A stretch of DNA of 64,000 nucleotides from Bifidobacterium sp. WK041_4_12 (GTDB lineage Bacteria; Actinomycetota; Actinomycetes; Actinomycetales; Bifidobacteriaceae), in contig NZ_CP129674.1 in assembly GCF_041080795.1 (NCBI RefSeq), positions 1,116,001-1,180,000 of the forward strand, read 5' to 3'. Shown one piece after another: positions 61,652 to 64,000 of the stretch. The notes under the pieces are model-generated. The model was not told the DNA's origin. It made no database searches and worked only from the letters and a program-made list of their open reading frames with translations. Each line of letters begins with the position of its first letter. The first letter of the stretch is position 1. A program made the position numbers and the translations under genes.

Positions 61652-64000
61652 ATGTCATTTTTTGGTAGTTTTTCGCATATGTTCGAAGACCCCTCAGACG
61701 GGCGCGGGTCCCGACGGGGCAATGATGATGAGGCGCATGTCGATGACATTCGCACTGATGGAGACGACAGCCACACTTCGGGAAGTGCCCGACGTGGCAA
61801 GCCGCTCTTTCGCGTGACTGCCCATCGATCCGGTGGATCAGGCAATTCGCTGGGAGCAAAGATCCTTATCGGTGTCGTTCTTGCCGTGGTTATCGTGCTC
61901 GCTGCCGTTGCATTGCTGTCACATTTCATCACTGAGGTCATGTGGTTCACTCAGCTTGGATTTGCATCGGTGATTTGGACACAGCTCGCGATCAAGGTCG
62001 GCCTGTGGCTGGCGTATGCAATCGTCATGGCATTGATTACCTATGGTTCGGCAACCATGGCGATTCGGAACCGTCCCGCCGATCCAGATGGCTCGACCAT
62101 ACGAGTCAAGGGTGATGTCATCGAACTTGGCAAATCGGTGAGCTCAAAGGCGGCTCGACGTACCGCCGTCATCATTTCGCTGATAGTTGGCCTGGTCTTC
62201 GGTTCTCGACTGAATACCAACTGGGCACAGCTGGTGATGATGTTCCACGCGCAATCCTTCGGCACGAAGGATCCCCAGTTCGGCCTTGACGACGGCTTCT
62301 TCGTGTTCGTGCTCCCCGGTCTGCAGCTGTGCATGGGTGCGCTTGCGATGCTGCTGCTGGCAGGTCTAGTCTTCTCCGTGATCACGAACTTCCTTATGAG
62401 TGGCATCCGTCTTACCATGCCTGTGCGTGGCCACAGCATCATCGGCATGACCAAGCATGCGCGCCGTCAGGTTGGCGCATGGTTTATCGTCAATATGGTG
62501 GTCTGGTCGGCGCGTATTCTTCTTGGCATCTTCGACACCGTGACCGAGCAAAGTGACCGCATCACGGGCGCTGGCTTCACATCGGTTCATATCACCATTC
62601 CTGCAGGCATCATCATGTCGGCGCTTACCCTGGTGCTGGGCATCATTCTGGGCATCTGGATCATGAATGCGAAAAGTCTCAGGGAGAATGCGCTGCCAAG
62701 CGCTTCCATGTCCTCAATGCTGAAGGAATGGAAGGTTCCGGCCATCGCAATAGCCACCGTTGTGGTGGTGAGCATTCTGCTCACGGGCGTAGCTCCTATG
62801 ATCATTCAACGATTCAAGGTGAATCCTAACGAGCAGGAAACGGAATCCGCCTATATTCAGAGGAACATTGCGGCGACAACCGCTGCTTTCGGACTCAACA
62901 AGTTGAAAGTGGAGAACTATCAGGCGACGACAACTGGCAAATCTGGCGCATTGGCTGAGGATGCGGAAACAACCGCACAGATTCGTTTGCTTGACCCGCA
63001 GGTCGTGTCTCCCACGTTCCGGCAGCTTCAGCAGTCCAAGCAGTATTACAATTTCGAGGACACGCTCGCAGTCGATAAATATGACATCGATGGCAGAAGT
63101 CAGGATACGCTGATCGGCGCGCGTGAATTGAACCTCGCAGGCAACGACAATCGAAACTGGATCAACGACCATACCGTGTACACGCATGGTTATGGCGTTG
63201 TGGCTGCATACGGCAACAAGGTGACACCTGACGGTCAGCCTGAATTCTTCGAATCGGGAGTTCCGACGCAGGGAAAGCTCACCGATGCTGAACACTATGA
63301 GCCAAGGATCTATTTCTCTCCAAATGCTCCAGAATATTCCATTGTGGGTTCTCCAAAGGCTACGCAATCCTGGGAATTCGACTATCCCAAGGGTTCCGAG
63401 GGAGCTACCAACACCTTCACCGGCAACGGTGGGCCCAGCGTCGGCAACCTCTTCTCCCGTCTTATGTATGCCATTCGCTTTGGTTCTGACCAGATTCTCT
63501 TCTCTGACCGCGTCACTCCGTCCTCTCAGATTCTTTACGACCGCAATCCGAAGGAACGCGTTGCCAAGGTCGCGCCATACCTCACCTTGGATGGACGCGT
63601 TTACCCAGCGGTCGTTGATGGGCGCGTGAAGTGGATTATTGACGGATATACGACATCGGCGAATTATCCCTATTCGCAGACCGTCGATCTCGGCTCTGCA
63701 ACCAAGGACTCCACAACGCAGACCTCATCTGCTGTAAAGGGATTGGGATCGCAGAATGCCAATTACATCCGCAATTCCGTCAAGGCAACCGTCGATGCCT
63801 ATGACGGCTCGGTGAATCTGTATGCATGGGATCCGCAAGACCCTGTTCTCAAGGCATGGGAAAAGGTATTCCCCGGGCAGTACAAGCCAATTTCCAGCAT
63901 CTCTGGCGACCTGATGAGTCACCTGCGTTATCCAGAGAGTCTGTTCAAGGTGCAGCGTCAGCTGCTCGCAAAATATCATGTGAATACTGCAAACCAGTTC
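61652..64000 (+). CDS. UPF0182 family membrane protein (3' end outside window)
   Basis: The first 783 codons of a large actinobacterial membrane protein of the UPF0182 family; the frame stays open to the end of the window. The first ~70 residues are cytosolic, Asp/Arg/Ser-rich. About seven hydrophobic segments follow (from ILIGVVLAVVIVLAAVALL onward to residue ~400), then a large soluble region with RVNPNEQETESAYIQRNIAATTAAFGL-like family sequence (read here as FKVNPNEQETESAYIQR) and LMYAIRFGSDQILFS. Function is unknown. ATG 61652 is assigned by family length, without a clear binding site. Confidence 0.9.
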   Translation, partial: MSFFGSFSHMFEDPSDGRGSRRGNDDEAHVDDIRTDGDDSHTSGSARRGKPLFRVTAHRSGGSGNSLGAKILIGVVLAVVIVLAAVALLSHFITEVMWFTQLGFASVIWTQLAIKVGLWLAYAIVMALITYGSATMAIRNRPADPDGSTIRVKGDVIELGKSVSSKAARRTAVIISLIVGLVFGSRLNTNWAQLVMMFHAQSFGTKDPQFGLDDGFFVFVLPGLQLCMGALAMLLLAGLVFSVITNFLMSGIRLTMPVRGHSIIGMTKHARRQVGAWFIVNMVVWSARILLGIFDTVTEQSDRITGAGFTSVHITIPAGIIMSALTLVLGIILGIWIMNAKSLRENALPSASMSSMLKEWKVPAIAIATVVVVSILLTGVAPMIIQRFKVNPNEQETESAYIQRNIAATTAAFGLNKLKVENYQATTTGKSGALAEDAETTAQIRLLDPQVVSPTFRQLQQSKQYYNFEDTLAVDKYDIDGRSQDTLIGARELNLAGNDNRNWINDHTVYTHGYGVVAAYGNKVTPDGQPEFFESGVPTQGKLTDAEHYEPRIYFSPNAPEYSIVGSPKATQSWEFDYPKGSEGATNTFTGNGGPSVGNLFSRLMYAIRFGSDQILFSDRVTPSSQILYDRNPKERVAKVAPYLTLDGRVYPAVVDGRVKWIIDGYTTSANYPYSQTVDLGSATKDSTTQTSSAVKGLGSQNANYIRNSVKATVDAYDGSVNLYAWDPQDPVLKAWEKVFPGQYKPISSISGDLMSHLRYPESLFKVQRQLLAKYHVNTANQF

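Overview
The window is a chromosomal segment from a member of the Bifidobacteriaceae, most likely a Bifidobacterium of moderate GC content. That rests on the actinobacterial suf gene set with a SufU scaffold, the run PhoH-YbeY-CorC-Era, a GlgC of the bifidobacterial type, the pdxS-pdxT pair, the UPF0182 membrane protein and the GT4 glycosyltransferase. I cannot name the species from sequence alone. No rRNA operon, CRISPR array, insertion sequence or prophage was seen. Most of the window is ordinary core genome.

Layout. 1-2035: the end of aroQ and the CTP synthase pyrG. 2291-8610: an iron-sulfur cluster assembly operon, sufB-sufD-sufC-sufS-sufU and a SufT-like gene. 8756-11564: glgC diverging from a uracil permease. 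11785-18726: an RNA-modification and ribosome-maturation block (TrmH-family methyltransferase, tRNA-Leu, rsmE, HIT protein, phoH, ybeY, corC, era). 18852-26276: an acyl-CoA ligase, the three-gene NAD(P) transhydrogenase, ribosomal protein L25 and ilvE. 26341-28721: a small accessory island beside tRNA-Ala, holding a 393-bp segment bounded by inverted repeats, a RelBE-type toxin-antitoxin pair and an autoinhibited Fic enzyme. 28820-32592: an FMN reductase and a ferrous-iron operon feoA-feoB-feoC-like. 33161-41846: tRNA-Arg, a PatB-type lyase, a LOG protein, a methyltransferase, an MGMT protein, the dprA-comM-yraN cluster and pdxY. 42144-44461: metY and a class IV aminotransferase. 44722-52004: an ABC exporter (ATPase plus FtsX-like permease) facing a two-component system whose kinase is internally duplicated. 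52150-64000: proC, ychF, pdxST, glutathione peroxidase, a BASS transporter, a YdcF protein, a GT4 glycosyltransferase, a GH3 lipoprotein and the start of a UPF0182 protein.

The points most worth a second look are structural. (1) Three long hairpins, two of them between convergent genes, share a conserved outer arm (CGAGTTTTGTTGCCTT) but have different inner sequences that still fold into a second stem; a fourth hairpin has the same two-stem design with another arm. (2) The sensor kinase at 49173-52004 contains two copies of its membrane and dimerisation module; the second copy has lost its phospho-acceptor histidine and its ATPase domain. (3) At least eleven short tandem-repeat arrays (7-18 bp units) lie at gene ends or inside genes; where they are coding, the unit is a multiple of three and encodes an appended low-complexity tail or insert. 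(4) The accessory island by tRNA-Ala combines a TA operon, whose operator sits between its promoter boxes, with a class II Fic protein.

Functionally, the suf, feo and gpx genes suggest investment in iron and oxidative-stress handling; pdxS, pdxT and pdxY give both synthesis and salvage of vitamin B6, which feeds the several PLP enzymes here (SufS, IlvE, PatB, MetY, the class IV aminotransferase). Start codons were chosen from ribosome binding sites and family length; the less certain ones are flagged in the entries.
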